Positions 1 to 10,744 of a stretch of DNA of 64,000 nt are shown here, one piece after another. Within the stretch, counting starts at the first letter, position 1. Each line of letters starts with the position of its first letter. The notes under the pieces were generated by a model, which ran no database searches, was not told the DNA's origin, and was given only the letters and a program-made list of their open reading frames with translations. The position numbers were made by a program, and so were the translations under genes. Source of the DNA: Photorhabdus thracensis (lineage in GTDB: Bacteria; Pseudomonadota; Gammaproteobacteria; Enterobacterales; Enterobacteriaceae); NCBI RefSeq assembly GCF_001010285.1, contig NZ_CP011104.1, forward strand, positions 310,001-374,000, given 5' to 3'.

Positions 1-1105
1 GGCGATTGAGATAGCCGCGCGTCACACCGGCACCACCAATATACAACTCCCCCACGGCCCCCAATGGCACTGGCTGCCCGTAGTCATCCAGCAGATAAAT
101 CCGGGTATTCGCCGTCGGACGCCCAATAGGCACCAACGCATCGGTATAGTTTGACGGACAACGCCAGTGAGTGGCACACACGGTAATTTCTGTCGGGCCA
201 TAGGCATTGAACAGCGTGGCCTGACGGCTCAATGTCTGGAGCAGCGCCGGGCTGGGCGCTTCACCGCCCAGTATCACAGTCGGCTTTATCGTCAGCGCGG
301 GTAAATCAGCCCCATCCCGCAGCAGGGCCGGAGTCAAACAAGCGTGCGTCACTGCCTGTTCTTCCAGATAATGCCAGAGGCGGTGCGGATCCTGACGAAC
401 CGTGTCGACCGGAATAGCCAAACCCGCTCCACCAGTCAGTGCCATCATGGTTTCCCAGACACTGGCATCGAAACCAAATGAAGCGAACTGCAACACCCGG
501 TTACCGGAATGAATACCAAACTGGACAATTTTATCCCGAATAAGATTGACCACCCCCCGATGTTCAACCATCACCCCTTTGGGCACGCCGGTAGAGCCGG
601 AGGTGTAAATCACATAGGCCAGATGACGGGAAGTCAACGCCGGGACTTGCGGGTTGCTGTCCGGTTGATCGGGCAAGGTATTCGGATCAAGCAGAGTCAG
701 CCCGGCCAGCGCCTCCTCGCCCAACGCTAGCCGTCCGGTCTCATCAGCCAATACTATTGAGGGAGCCGCATCATTCAGGATATGCGCCAGACGTTCCCCC
801 GGATAAACCGGGTCCAGCGGCACATAGGCGCCACCGGCTTTCAGCACCGCCAATAACCCCACCACCCGCGCCGGTGAGCTTGCCATGCAGACTGCCACCC
901 GCTGATCCGGCGCGATTCCCAATGCAATCAATTGATGGGCCAGCCGGTTAGCATCAGCATTCAATTCGGCATAGCTCAGGGTCTGTCCTTCATACACCAA
1001 CGCGGTGGCGTCAGGCGTTTTTTCTACCTGTTGTTCAATCAACTGATGAATGCATAACTGCTCAGGATACGGTGTTTCAGTCGCGTTCCAGGTTTCCAGC
1101 AATAA
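1..1105. repeat. Direct repeat inside the NRPS gene, copy in A4
   Basis: Bases 1-1105 match 6370-7474 at a constant offset of 6,369. I saw three mismatches: near 486 (g/a), near 922 (c/t) and at 1084 (g/a). Similarity stops abruptly after 1105, where A4 continues into the C3 linker. The left end lies outside the window. The two tracts encode most of A4 and A2, including the whole specificity pocket. Confidence 0.93.
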
Positions 1106-4100
1106 TGTCCGCTCAGTGGATGACAAAATATCCATGGTCGTGACTGATTGTTGAGGATGGTTCACCATCGCCCGCAATAGGGCCAGCAAATAGCCGACCT
1201 GTCTTTCAATCGTTTCAGGGTCGAACAGGGCAGAAGAATAATTCAGTTCCCCAACAACCTCGCCTGCCTTTTCCGTCAATTCCAGTTGCAGATCGAATTT
1301 AGCGATATCGTATCCCTGTACGACTGGCGTCACCGCTAATCCCGGCAGTTGCCACTCTTCTGTGTCACTCTCCTGCCAGGCGAACATCACTTGAAATAGC
1401 GGGGTATGCTCCGGTCTGCGGGGCGGTTGTACGATCTCAACCACCTGTTCAAACGGCAGATCCTGATGCTCCTGCGCCGCCAACGCAGTTTGCCGCACAC
1501 GCGCAAGCAATTCAGCCATATTCGGTGCATCGGATAAATCCATGCGCAACGCCAGCGTATTCACAAAGAAGCCAATCAGGGATTCCACTTCCTGCCGACT
1601 GCGACCTGCACTCGGCGTACCGATAATCAGATCTTCCTGACCTGACAGGCGCGATAAAACCGTCGCCCAAGCCGCCAACAGCGTCATAAATAACGTAACG
1701 CCCTGCTGCTCACTTAAACGTTTAAGGGACTGGGTTAATTCCACATCCAGACTGACGGGCCAGATACTCCCGGCAAACGACTGCTGAGGCGGACGTGGCC
1801 GGTCAGTAGGCAAATCCAACAGTACCGGTGCGTCAGCCAGCTTCGTGCGCCAATAGTCGGATTGAGACTGTATGCGTTCCGCCGACAACCATTGACGTTG
1901 CCAGGCGGCGTAATCAGGATATTGAATCACCAACGGAAGCAACGGATCCGGCTGCTGGTTCAAGCAAGCGGCATAAAGCGCCTCCAGTTCTGATTTCAGT
2001 ATCCCTAAAGACCAGCCATCGGAAACAATATGATGCTGAGTCAGTAAGAAAACGTGATCATCATCCGCCAGTTGGACCAGACTGGAACGAATTAATGGGC
2101 CACGGGCAAGATCAAACGAAGCCTCAACTTCCTGAGCAGAGAGAAACGCAAGCTGGGCATCCACATCAGGCGCGTCACGCAGATCATATTTTTTCATCGG
2201 CAGGCCCGATTCCGCCGGTAACAATTCCACCTGCGGCTGACCGTCAACAGCAACAAAAACAGAGCGCAACGCTTCATGGCGGGCAAACAGCGTATTCAGT
2301 GCCTGCTGCCAGGCCACAATATCCAGCTGACCATGTAAACGCAGGGCCAACGGAATATGATAGGTATCACTCACCCCGTCAAACTGAGCCAGGAACCACA
2401 GACGTTGTTGAGCGAATGACAACGGCAATTGGCCCTCACGGGATAGCGGAACAATCGCGGGCAATATCCTGCCCGGTTTGATGAACCGGGCACGTATCGC
2501 TTCAGCAAAGGCCATCAAAGCAGGGAATTTAAACAGCGTGGACAGCGGTAATTCAATCCCCAAAGCCGCTATCCGGTTCATCATCCGCACCGCCAATAAC
2601 GAATGGCCGCCCAAAGCGAAAAAGTTGTCATACCGGCTAATCCGCTCAACACCCAGTAATTCACGCCAGATAGCGGCCAGGGTGGTTTCTGTTTCCCCCT
2701 GCGGCGCTTCATAAACCTGACGCGCAAACGCTTCCTCCTCCGGTGCCGGTAATGCCCGGCGATCCAGTTTGCCGTTCGAGGTCAATGGGAAGATATCCAG
2801 ACGCACAAAGGCCGCCGGTACCATATAATCCGGCAAAATCGCACTCAGATAAGTACGCAGATGGTTAACCAACGCCTCATCCGCTTCTGCCACCACATAA
2901 GCCACCAATCGCTTGTCCTGACCGTCGCCCAGTACCAGCACAACCGCTTCATGCACTACGGGGTGTTCCATCAATCGGGCTTCAATTTCCCCCGGCTCAA
3001 TGCGGAAACCGCGGATCTTCACTTGCTGGTCATTACGGCCCAGGAACTCCAGATTGCCATCCGGTAAGTAACGCGCCAAATCCCCGGTTCGGTACATGCG
3101 CGCACCGGGTTCACCGCTAAACGGGTCAGCAAGAAAACGTTCCGCGGTCAATTCAGGGCGATTAAGGTAACCACAAGCCACCCCATCCCCACCAATATAT
3201 ATCTCCCCTGCCGCCCCCAACGGCACCGGTTGACCCGCTGTATCTAACAGATAAACCCGTGTATTGGCTATCGGTCGACCAATCGGGATCCTTGTCACGC
3301 CCTGCGGTAACGCCGTAATAGGATACATCGTAGTAAACGTGGTGCCCTCGCTCGGCCCGTAAGCCTGCAATAATTGTTGTGGCGGATGATTATCCAGAAC
3401 CTGAGCAATCACATGCAGATCAGGGATATCTCCCCCGAAAATCAGGATTTTAATCTGCGGAAGAACCGGGGATAATTCTGCCGCCAGTCGGTTAAACAAC
3501 CCGATAGTCAGCCACAGCACCGTGACGTGATGTACTTGTAAAACCTGTACTAACTTGTGTGGTGTCAGCACAGTCTCGTAATCAATCACCACCAGCGCAC
3601 CGCCATTCAGCAATGGCGCCCAGACTTCAAACATGCTGGCATCAAAAGCCGGATTAGCGGTAAAGGAAACCCGATCATCCGGCCCGATTTCGGCGTACCC
3701 AGTATTGATGACCAGCCGAACCACGGCACAATGCGGCACCATCACCCCTTTGGGTATGCCGGTCGAGCCGGAGGTATACATAATGTAAGCCAGCTCAGTA
3801 CTGGAGCGGGGTAAGTCAGGATTACGGTGATCTTCTTCCCTGATAGCACCCATTTCATCAACAAGACAAAACAGGGGAATCGCCAGGTCAACCGGGATAT
3901 CCGTCAGCAACAATTTGGCTGAACAGTCGTTTATCAACCAATGTTTCCGTTCATCCGGCACACGGGGATCGATCGGCACATAAACGGCCCCAGCCTTGAG
4001 GATAGCCAACTGAGCCACCACCAGTTCAGCAGAGCGTTCCAGCAGTACCGCAACCCGATCATCCGACTGGATCCCCTGTTCAATTAACCAGTGAGCCAAC

Positions 4101-7100
4101 CGGTTGGCACGGGCATTTAATTCCACATAGCTAAAGATATGTTCGCCGTATACCAGCGCTATCGCGTCAGGCGTCTTTTCTGCCTGCTGTTCAAACAACC
4201 GGTGAATACAACACTGGTCAGGATACGGCGTCTGGGTCGCGTTCCAGGTTGCCAGCAACAACTGCTTCTCTGCTTCCGGCAAAATATTCAGCAACCGTAC
4301 CGGTGTCTCAGGCCGCTGCTCAAGCGCTTCTGCCAGACTTTCCAGCGCCTGTTGCATATAACCGCATACCCGTTCTGATTCAAACGGCTGCACCACCTGA
4401 GCCGTTAATCCCAAAGTAGATCCACCGTCCTCTACCGACAACACAAACGGGTAGTTGGTCCGCTCCTGCGCGCCAAGGAATTCAATTCCGCTGATGATTT
4501 CACCCGGCGTGACCGGCTGGGTATTATGCCGGTAATTCAGCAGCGCATTGAACAGCGGTGTCCCACGGGCTACCCCACTGCAACGTTGAGCCAGTGCCAG
4601 TGACGCATGTTCATGCGCCAGCAATTCCGCCAGCCGGGTATGCACGGCCCGTACACTCTCCCACACCGGGGTTTCATCCATATCCAACCGCAACGGCAGG
4701 GTATTGATAAACAGTCCCATGCCGCTGTCAGCCCCTTCTCCTGATTGCATACGCCCAAACAACACCGTGCCAAATACCACTTTCTCCTGTCCGCTGGTAC
4801 GTGACAACACCTGCGCCCAGGCCAAATGACACAGCGCCGCCAAACTGACACCCAAACGCCGGGCTTGATTACGCAGACGGTTATTCAGTGCAGGCGTCAG
4901 CATTCTGTGCGATTCCGTCACCTGCGAGCCGTCATGGTGAACTTCCGTCAAGCCGAACGGCAACGTCGGCTCATCCACCGCCGCCAGCATATCGGTAAAG
5001 AAACGGGTATGTTCTGACTGGCCGGTGCCCAACCGGGCCTGCGCCACCAGATGACGGAAAGGTGTCGAAGCCGGCAAGTTGTCTCCCCGTCCGGTAAGAT
5101 AGGCCTGCACTTCGCTGTTCATCACTTCCAGCGTGGTATGGTCGCCAATCAGGTGATGCAACAGTTGCAGCAGGATCCAGCGGCCATCAGTATCCTGAGC
5201 AATGACAAAGCGCAACAACGGCGCCTGACTCAGGTCAATACGATACCGGCGTGGATCAAAGCGTTGGGCCAGTTGGTCACTGATCGATCCGTCAGTCGGA
5301 TTGAGTGTCAATTCTGTGATAAATAAGGGAACCTGACGACAAACCACCTGAGCCGGAGTTGATAATCCCTTCCAGATAAACGCGGTACGCAAAATATCAT
5401 GGCGGTCGACCACCTGTTGAACCGCGGCCAGATAACGGTCCAACAAAGACCGATCCGCAAAAGCCTGTTGGATTATCAGCAGATAAGGATCGCCTTCGTT
5501 TGCCAGCAAATGGTGGAATAAAATGCCATCCTGTAGCGGTGACAGGGCATAGATATCCTGAATGTTGGCAATCCCGCCCGGAACTTGTTCAACTATGCGG
5601 TCAATCTCAGGCTGAGTCAGCTCAATCAACGGCAACATTTCTGGCGTCAGCGCAATAGTATCCGGTGTAATGCGGTTGTCAGGTACCCTGATTTCACAAT
5701 GTTGCGCCAGAGACTGGGCCAAAACACTGAGTGTCGGATGTTCGAATAGCGTTTGGACCGATACGCCCAGCCCCCTACGCCGCAAGTGTTCAATCATCCG
5801 CACAGCGAGCAACGAGTGACCACCCAGCGCAAAGAAGCTGTCGTGCCGGCTAATCTGCTCAACCTCCAGCAATTCACTCCAGATAGTGGCGAGCGCAGTC
5901 TCAATTTCCCCTTGCGGCGCTTGGTAAACCTGACGGGCAAAGGCATTCTGATCCGGCACCGGCAACGCCTGCCGATCCAGCTTGCCGTTTGGCGTCAGCG
6001 GGAAGGCATCCAGACGCACAAAGGCCGCCGGTACCATATAGTCAGGTAAAATAGCACTCAGATGTTCACGCAAACGGGCAGCTAATCCGCTATCTTTTTC
6101 CGCCACGACATAGGCGACCAGACGTTTGTCCCGCCCATCACCCCGCGCCAGCACCCACGCTTCGCGCACCGCAGAGTATTCTGTCAGCCGGGCTTCGATT
6201 TCACCCGGCTCAATCCGGAATCCACGGATTTTAACCTGCTGGTCATTACGACCGACAAACACCAGATTGCCATCCGGCAGGTAACGGGCCAAATCCCCGG
6301 TGCGATACATCCGGGCATCAACGTCATCACTAAACGGATCCGTCAGGAAACGTTCGGCAGTCAGCTCAGGGCGATTGAGATAGCCGCGCGTCACACCGGC
6401 ACCACCAATATACAACTCCCCCACGGCCCCCAATGGCACTGGCTGCCCGTAGTCATCCAGCAGATAAATCCGGGTATTCGCCGTCGGACGCCCAATAGGC
6501 ACCAACGCATCGGTATAGTTTGACGGACAACGCCAGTGAGTGGCACACACGGTAATTTCTGTCGGGCCATAGGCATTGAACAGCGTGGCCTGACGGCTCA
6601 ATGTCTGGAGCAGCGCCGGGCTGGGCGCTTCACCGCCCAGTATCACAGTCGGCTTTATCGTCAGCGCGGGTAAATCAGCCCCATCCCGCAGCAGGGCCGG
6701 AGTCAAACAAGCGTGCGTCACTGCCTGTTCTTCCAGATAATGCCAGAGGCGGTGCGGATCCTGACGAACCGTGTCGACCGGAATAGCCAAACCCGCTCCA
6801 CCAGTCAGTGCCATCATGGTTTCCCAGACACTGGCATCGAAACCAAATGAAGCAAACTGCAACACCCGGTTACCGGAATGAATACCAAACTGGACAATTT
6901 TATCCCGAATAAGATTGACCACCCCCCGATGTTCAACCATCACCCCTTTGGGCACGCCGGTAGAGCCGGAGGTGTAAATCACATAGGCCAGATGACGGGA
7001 AGTCAACGCCGGGACTTGCGGGTTGCTGTCCGGTTGATCGGGCAAGGTATTCGGATCAAGCAGAGTCAGCCCGGCCAGCGCCTCCTCGCCCAACGCTAGC

Positions 7101-10100
7101 CGTCCGGTCTCATCAGCCAATACTATTGAGGGAGCCGCATCATTCAGGATATGCGCCAGACGTTCCCCCGGATAAACCGGGTCCAGCGGCACATAGGCGC
7201 CACCGGCTTTCAGCACCGCCAATAACCCCACCACCCGCGCCGGTGAGCTTGCCATGCAGACTGCCACCCGCTGATCCGGCGTGATTCCCAATGCAATCAA
7301 TTGATGGGCCAGCCGGTTAGCATCAGCATTCAATTCGGCATAGCTCAGGGTCTGTCCTTCATACACCAACGCGGTGGCGTCAGGCGTTTTTTCTACCTGT
7401 TGTTCAATCAACTGATGAATGCATAACTGCTCAGGATACGGTGTTTCAGTCGCATTCCAGGTTTCCAGCAATAACGCGCGTTCCGTTTCAGGCAAAATAT
7501 TCAGTGCCCGTACCGGCGTTTCCGGCACCCGCTCCAGCGCTTCTGCCAGACTTGCCAGCGCCTGTTGCATATAACCGCATACCCGATCCGGCTCAAACGG
7601 CTGTACTACCTGCGCAGTCAGCCCCAGAGTAGAACCCCCGTCCTCTACCGACAGCACAAACGGATAGTTGGTCCGCTCCTGTTCACCCAGGAATTCGATA
7701 CCCGGTACAGCCTCATGTGGGATCAGCGGCTGCTCATTATGCCGGTAGTTCAACAAGGCACTAAACAGTGGCGTGCCGCCCGCTACCCCACTGCAACGCT
7801 GGGCCAGCGCCAGTGAAGCATGTTCATAATCCAGCAATCCAGCCAGCCGGGACTGTGCCAACCGTACACTGTCATGCACCGGCGTATCATCCATATCCAG
7901 CCGCAGCGGCAAAGTATTGATAAACAGCCCCATGCCGCTGTCAGCCCCTTCTCCCGCCGCCATGCGCCCAAACAGCACCGTGCCAAACACCACTTTTTCC
8001 TGACCGCTGGTCTGCGACAACACCTGCGCCCACGCCAAATGACACAATGTTGCTACACTAACGCCCAGACGTTTTGCCTGCTGACGAAGGCGGTCGTTTA
8101 ACGCCGGCGATAATATCCGGTGCGATTGTGTGACCTGCGAACCATCACGATGCACCTCGGTCAGGCCAAACGGCAATGTCGGTTCATCCACGTCAGCCAG
8201 CATGTCGGTAAAAAAGCGGGTATGCTCTGCCTGATTGATATCCAGCCGGGCTTGCGCCACCAGATTGCGGAAAGGCGCCGGTGCCGGCAAGTTGTCATCC
8301 TGTCCGGCAAGACAGACCTGCACTTCTCGATGCATCACTTCCATCGTCGTATGGTCGCCAATCAAGTGATGCTGTAATTGCAACACGTGCCAACGGCCAT
8401 CGGTTTCCTGCGCCACCACAAAGCGCAACAATGGGGCCTGACTCAGATCAAAACGATACTGACGCGGGTCAAAACGGTGAGCCAATTGCTCGCCAACCGG
8501 CCCGTCAGCCGGATCCAGGGTCAGTTCAGTGACCGATAAAGGCGCCTGACGCCAGACCACCTGCGCCGGTGCAGATAATTCCTGCCAGATAAATGCGGTC
8601 CGCAAGATATCATGGCGATCAACCACCTGTTGCATCGCCGCCAGATAGCGATCCAGCAGCGCCCGGTCAGCAAAAATCATCGGATAGGCCAGCAGATAGG
8701 GGTCACCTTCCTTCGCCAGCAGATGATGGAACAAGATACCGTCCTGCAACGGCGACAGGGCGTAGATATCCTGAACATTAGCAATCCCGCCCGGCACCTG
8801 TTCAACAATGTGGTCAATTTCAGGTTGAGTCAGATCAATCAGCGGCAACATCTCCGGCGTCAACGCCGTGGTCGCTAATGTGATGATATTGGGCGGCACC
8901 ACTATAGCCTGATGTTGCTCTAATGTCTGGGCCAGTTCTGACAGTACCGGGCTCTGGAACAGGTTACGGGCGGCCAGTGTCAATCCCAAACTGCGCAGAC
9001 GTTCAATCATCCGTACACCGAGCAGAGAATGACCGCCCAGTGCAAAGAAGCTGTCATGCCGGCTAATTCGCTCAATACCCAGTAATTCGCTCCAAAGAGT
9101 CGCCAGAACAATCTCCATCTCTCCTAGCGGCGTTGCATAAACCTGACGGGCGAAAGCGTCCTCCCCCGGTGCCGGCAACGCCCGGCGATCCAATTTACCA
9201 TTCGACGTCAATGGGAATTCATCCAGACGCACAAAGGCCACCGGGACCATATAATCCGGCAACCGCGCACTCAGATGTTCACGCAAGCGAGCGGCCAATC
9301 CGTCATTCTCTTGGGTCAGCACATAGGCAACCAGTTGTTTATCCTGCCCCTCCCCTAACGCCAACACCACGGCTTCACGTATCGCCGGATATTCCACCAG
9401 CCGGGCCTCAATTTCCCCCGGTTCAATCCGGAAACCGCGGATTTTCACCTGCTGATCGTTACGGCCCAGGAATGCCAGATTGCCGTCCGGCAGGTAGCGG
9501 GCCAAATCTCCGGTTCGGTACATACGCGCATTCGGTTTATCGCTGAATGGATCGGTGAGAAAGCGTTCAGCGGTCAGTTCAGGGCGATTGAGATAACCAC
9601 AGGCCACGCCGTCACCCCCGACATAAATCTCACCGGTCATCCCCAATGATACCGGCTGACCGTCAGTATCCAGCAAATAAAGCCGGGTGTTGGCAATGGG
9701 TCGGCCAATAGGAATAGAAGCCGTCCCCGATGTTAACGCGTCAATACGGTAGGTCGTGGTAAACGTGGTTCCCTCACTCGGGCCGTAGGCATTCAATAAC
9801 TTTTGTGGCGGGTTCTTACGCAGCACTTGAGCAATGACATGCGGATCGAGGACATCTCCCCCGACCAGCAGCATTTTAAGTTGAGGCAGCACCGGGGATA
9901 GCTCCGCCGCCAGCCGGTTAAACAGCCCGACACTCATCCACAGGACCGTAATACGATGCGCCTGTAATGCCTGGACAAAATCCCGCGGCGTCAGCAACGT
10001 AGTATGATCAATAACCACCAGCGCAGCACCGTTGAGCAACGGCGCCCAAACTTCGAAGGTGCTGGCATCGAAAGCCGGGTTAGTGGCGAAGGCAATCCGG

Positions 10101-10744
10101 TCATTGGGTTCGATTTCAGCATAGCCATTATTGATAACCAGCCGAACGACAGCCCGGTGAGGCACGATGACCCCTTTTGGTGTCCCCGTCGAACCGGAGG
10201 TATACATGATATACGCCGGTCCAGCGCTGGCACCCAATAAATCAAGATTGTGATGCTCCTCTTCCTGGATTGGTTCTGTCTCGGGGGTAAGGCGGAGCCG
10301 CGGAACAACTAAGTCAACCGGGATCTCGGTCTGCATATCAGTCAGCAGTAATTTGGCGGCACAATCGTTTATCAGCCAGCTTTTCCGCTCATTCGGTACG
10401 TTGGGATCGACAGGGACATAAATCGCACCGGTCTTAAGGATAGCCAACTGAGCCACTACCAGTTCAACCGAGCGTTCTAACAGAATCGCCACGTGGTCAT
10501 CCGGGTACACACCCTGTTCAATCAGTTGACAGGCCAGCCGGTTAGCGCGGGCATTCAGTTCGGCGTAGCTCAGGGTTTTATCCCCCGCGATTAACGCTGC
10601 GGCAGCCGGGGTTTTCTCTGCCTGTTGTTCAAACAACTGATGGATACATAAATGGTCAGGATATGGGGTTTCTGTAGCGTTCCAGGTTTCCAGCAACAAC
10701 CCCGCTTCAAGGGTATTTTCCTTTCTGGTAATACTGTCTTTCAT
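1..10744 (-). CDS. Non-ribosomal peptide synthetase, 5' part (A-T-C/E-A-T-C/E-A-T-C-A...)
   Basis: This giant cytosolic synthetase starts at the ATG complementary to 10742-10744, with GAGG ten bases upstream, and runs open off the left edge (about 3,581 codons seen). It begins directly with an adenylation domain, so there is no starter C domain. Order on the minus strand: A1 about 10640-9130, T1 (GGHSLL, Ser near 9027), C/E1 about 8870-7560, A2 about 7440-5960, T2 (Ser near 5815), C/E2 about 5640-4370, A3 about 4210-2740, T3 (Ser near 2602), C3 about 2440-1160, A4 from about 1050. The first two C domains carry HHLLAKEGD or HHLLANEGD near their start, the HHxxxxxGD signature of dual condensation/epimerisation domains, and read HHLIGDH at the active site. 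C3 has a normal HHIVSDG and looks LCL. Read by hand, A1 (DAFWLGATF) and A3 (DAFWIGATF) resemble valine pockets; A2 and A4 share DAWCIGAVC, not assigned. The product is unknown because the 3' modules and thioesterase lie outside. Confidence 0.95.
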   Translation of the reverse strand, partial: MKDSITRKENTLEAGLLLETWNATETPYPDHLCIHQLFEQQAEKTPAAAALIAGDKTLSYAELNARANRLACQLIEQGVYPDDHVAILLERSVELVVAQLAILKTGAIYVPVDPNVPNERKSWLINDCAAKLLLTDMQTEIPVDLVVPRLRLTPETEPIQEEEHHNLDLLGASAGPAYIMYTSGSTGTPKGVIVPHRAVVRLVINNGYAEIEPNDRIAFATNPAFDASTFEVWAPLLNGAALVVIDHTTLLTPRDFVQALQAHRITVLWMSVGLFNRLAAELSPVLPQLKMLLVGGDVLDPHVIAQVLRKNPPQKLLNAYGPSEGTTFTTTYRIDALTSGTASIPIGRPIANTRLYLLDTDGQPVSLGMTGEIYVGGDGVACGYLNRPELTAERFLTDPFSDKPNARMYRTGDLARYLPDGNLAFLGRNDQQVKIRGFRIEPGEIEARLVEYPAIREAVVLALGEGQDKQLVAYVLTQENDGLAARLREHLSARLPDYMVPVAFVRLDEFPLTSNGKLDRRALPAPGEDAFARQVYATPLGEMEIVLATLWSELLGIERISRHDSFFALGGHSLLGVRMIERLRSLGLTLAARNLFQSPVLSELAQTLEQHQAIVVPPNIITLATTALTPEMLPLIDLTQPEIDHIVEQVPGGIANVQDIYALSPLQDGILFHHLLAKEGDPYLLAYPMIFADRALLDRYLAAMQQVVDRHDILRTAFIWQELSAPAQVVWRQAPLSVTELTLDPADGPVGEQLAHRFDPRQYRFDLSQAPLLRFVVAQETDGRWHVLQLQHHLIGDHTTMEVMHREVQVCLAGQDDNLPAPAPFRNLVAQARLDINQAEHTRFFTDMLADVDEPTLPFGLTEVHRDGSQVTQSHRILSPALNDRLRQQAKRLGVSVATLCHLAWAQVLSQTSGQEKVVFGTVLFGRMAAGEGADSGMGLFINTLPLRLDMDDTPVHDSVRLAQSRLAGLLDYEHASLALAQRCSGVAGGTPLFSALLNYRHNEQPLIPHEAVPGIEFLGEQERTNYPFVLSVEDGGSTLGLTAQVVQPFEPDRVCGYMQQALASLAEALERVPETPVRALNILPETERALLLETWNATETPYPEQLCIHQLIEQQVEKTPDATALVYEGQTLSYAELNADANRLAHQLIALGITPDQRVAVCMASSPARVVGLLAVLKAGGAYVPLDPVYPGERLAHILNDAAPSIVLADETGRLALGEEALAGLTLLDPNTLPDQPDSNPQVPALTSRHLAYVIYTSGSTGVPKGVMVEHRGVVNLIRDKIVQFGIHSGNRVLQFASFGFDASVWETMMALTGGAGLAIPVDTVRQDPHRLWHYLEEQAVTHACLTPALLRDGADLPALTIKPTVILGGEAPSPALLQTLSRQATLFNAYGPTEITVCATHWRCPSNYTDALVPIGRPTANTRIYLLDDYGQPVPLGAVGELYIGGAGVTRGYLNRPELTAERFLTDPFSDDVDARMYRTGDLARYLPDGNLVFVGRNDQQVKIRGFRIEPGEIEARLTEYSAVREAWVLARGDGRDKRLVAYVVAEKDSGLAARLREHLSAILPDYMVPAAFVRLDAFPLTPNGKLDRQALPVPDQNAFARQVYQAPQGEIETALATIWSELLEVEQISRHDSFFALGGHSLLAVRMIEHLRRRGLGVSVQTLFEHPTLSVLAQSLAQHCEIRVPDNRITPDTIALTPEMLPLIELTQPEIDRIVEQVPGGIANIQDIYALSPLQDGILFHHLLANEGDPYLLIIQQAFADRSLLDRYLAAVQQVVDRHDILRTAFIWKGLSTPAQVVCRQVPLFITELTLNPTDGSISDQLAQRFDPRRYRIDLSQAPLLRFVIAQDTDGRWILLQLLHHLIGDHTTLEVMNSEVQAYLTGRGDNLPASTPFRHLVAQARLGTGQSEHTRFFTDMLAAVDEPTLPFGLTEVHHDGSQVTESHRMLTPALNNRLRNQARRLGVSLAALCHLAWAQVLSRTSGQEKVVFGTVLFGRMQSGEGADSGMGLFINTLPLRLDMDETPVWESVRAVHTRLAELLAHEHASLALAQRCSGVARGTPLFNALLNYRHNTQPVTPGEIISGIEFLGAQERTNYPFVLSVEDGGSTLGLTAQVVQPFESERVCGYMQQALESLAEALEQRPETPVRLLNILPEAEKQLLLATWNATQTPYPDQCCIHRLFEQQAEKTPDAIALVYGEHIFSYVELNARANRLAHWLIEQGIQSDDRVAVLLERSAELVVAQLAILKAGAVYVPIDPRVPDERKHWLINDCSAKLLLTDIPVDLAIPLFCLVDEMGAIREEDHRNPDLPRSSTELAYIMYTSGSTGIPKGVMVPHCAVVRLVINTGYAEIGPDDRVSFTANPAFDASMFEVWAPLLNGGALVVIDYETVLTPHKLVQVLQVHHVTVLWLTIGLFNRLAAELSPVLPQIKILIFGGDIPDLHVIAQVLDNHPPQQLLQAYGPSEGTTFTTMYPITALPQGVTRIPIGRPIANTRVYLLDTAGQPVPLGAAGEIYIGGDGVACGYLNRPELTAERFLADPFSGEPGARMYRTGDLARYLPDGNLEFLGRNDQQVKIRGFRIEPGEIEARLMEHPVVHEAVVLVLGDGQDKRLVAYVVAEADEALVNHLRTYLSAILPDYMVPAAFVRLDIFPLTSNGKLDRRALPAPEEEAFARQVYEAPQGETETTLAAIWRELLGVERISRYDNFFALGGHSLLAVRMMNRIAALGIELPLSTLFKFPALMAFAEAIRARFIKPGRILPAIVPLSREGQLPLSFAQQRLWFLAQFDGVSDTYHIPLALRLHGQLDIVAWQQALNTLFARHEALRSVFVAVDGQPQVELLPAESGLPMKKYDLRDAPDVDAQLAFLSAQEVEASFDLARGPLIRSSLVQLADDDHVFLLTQHHIVSDGWSLGILKSELEALYAACLNQQPDPLLPLVIQYPDYAAWQRQWLSAERIQSQSDYWRTKLADAPVLLDLPTDRPRPPQQSFAGSIWPVSLDVELTQSLKRLSEQQGVTLFMTLLAAWATVLSRLSGQEDLIIGTPSAGRSRQEVESLIGFFVNTLALRMDLSDAPNMAELLARVRQTALAAQEHQDLPFEQVVEIVQPPRRPEHTPLFQVMFAWQESDTEEWQLPGLAVTPVVQGYDIAKFDLQLELTEKAGEVVGELNYSSALFDPETIERQVGYLLALLRAMVNHPQQSVTTMDILSSTERTLLLETWNATETPYPEQLCIHQLIEQQVEKTPDATALVYEGQTLSYAELNADANRLAHQLIALGIAPDQRVAVCMASSPARVVGLLAVLKAGGAYVPLDPVYPGERLAHILNDAAPSIVLADETGRLALGEEALAGLTLLDPNTLPDQPDSNPQVPALTSRHLAYVIYTSGSTGVPKGVMVEHRGVVNLIRDKIVQFGIHSGNRVLQFASFGFDASVWETMMALTGGAGLAIPVDTVRQDPHRLWHYLEEQAVTHACLTPALLRDGADLPALTIKPTVILGGEAPSPALLQTLSRQATLFNAYGPTEITVCATHWRCPSNYTDALVPIGRPTANTRIYLLDDYGQPVPLGAVGELYIGGAGVTRGYLNR
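6370..7474. repeat. Direct repeat inside the NRPS gene, copy in A2
   Basis: This is the partner of 1-1105. A1 and A3, the alternate adenylation domains, are clearly more diverged from it, so the near-identity is specific to A2 and A4 and points to recent duplication or gene conversion. Confidence 0.93.
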
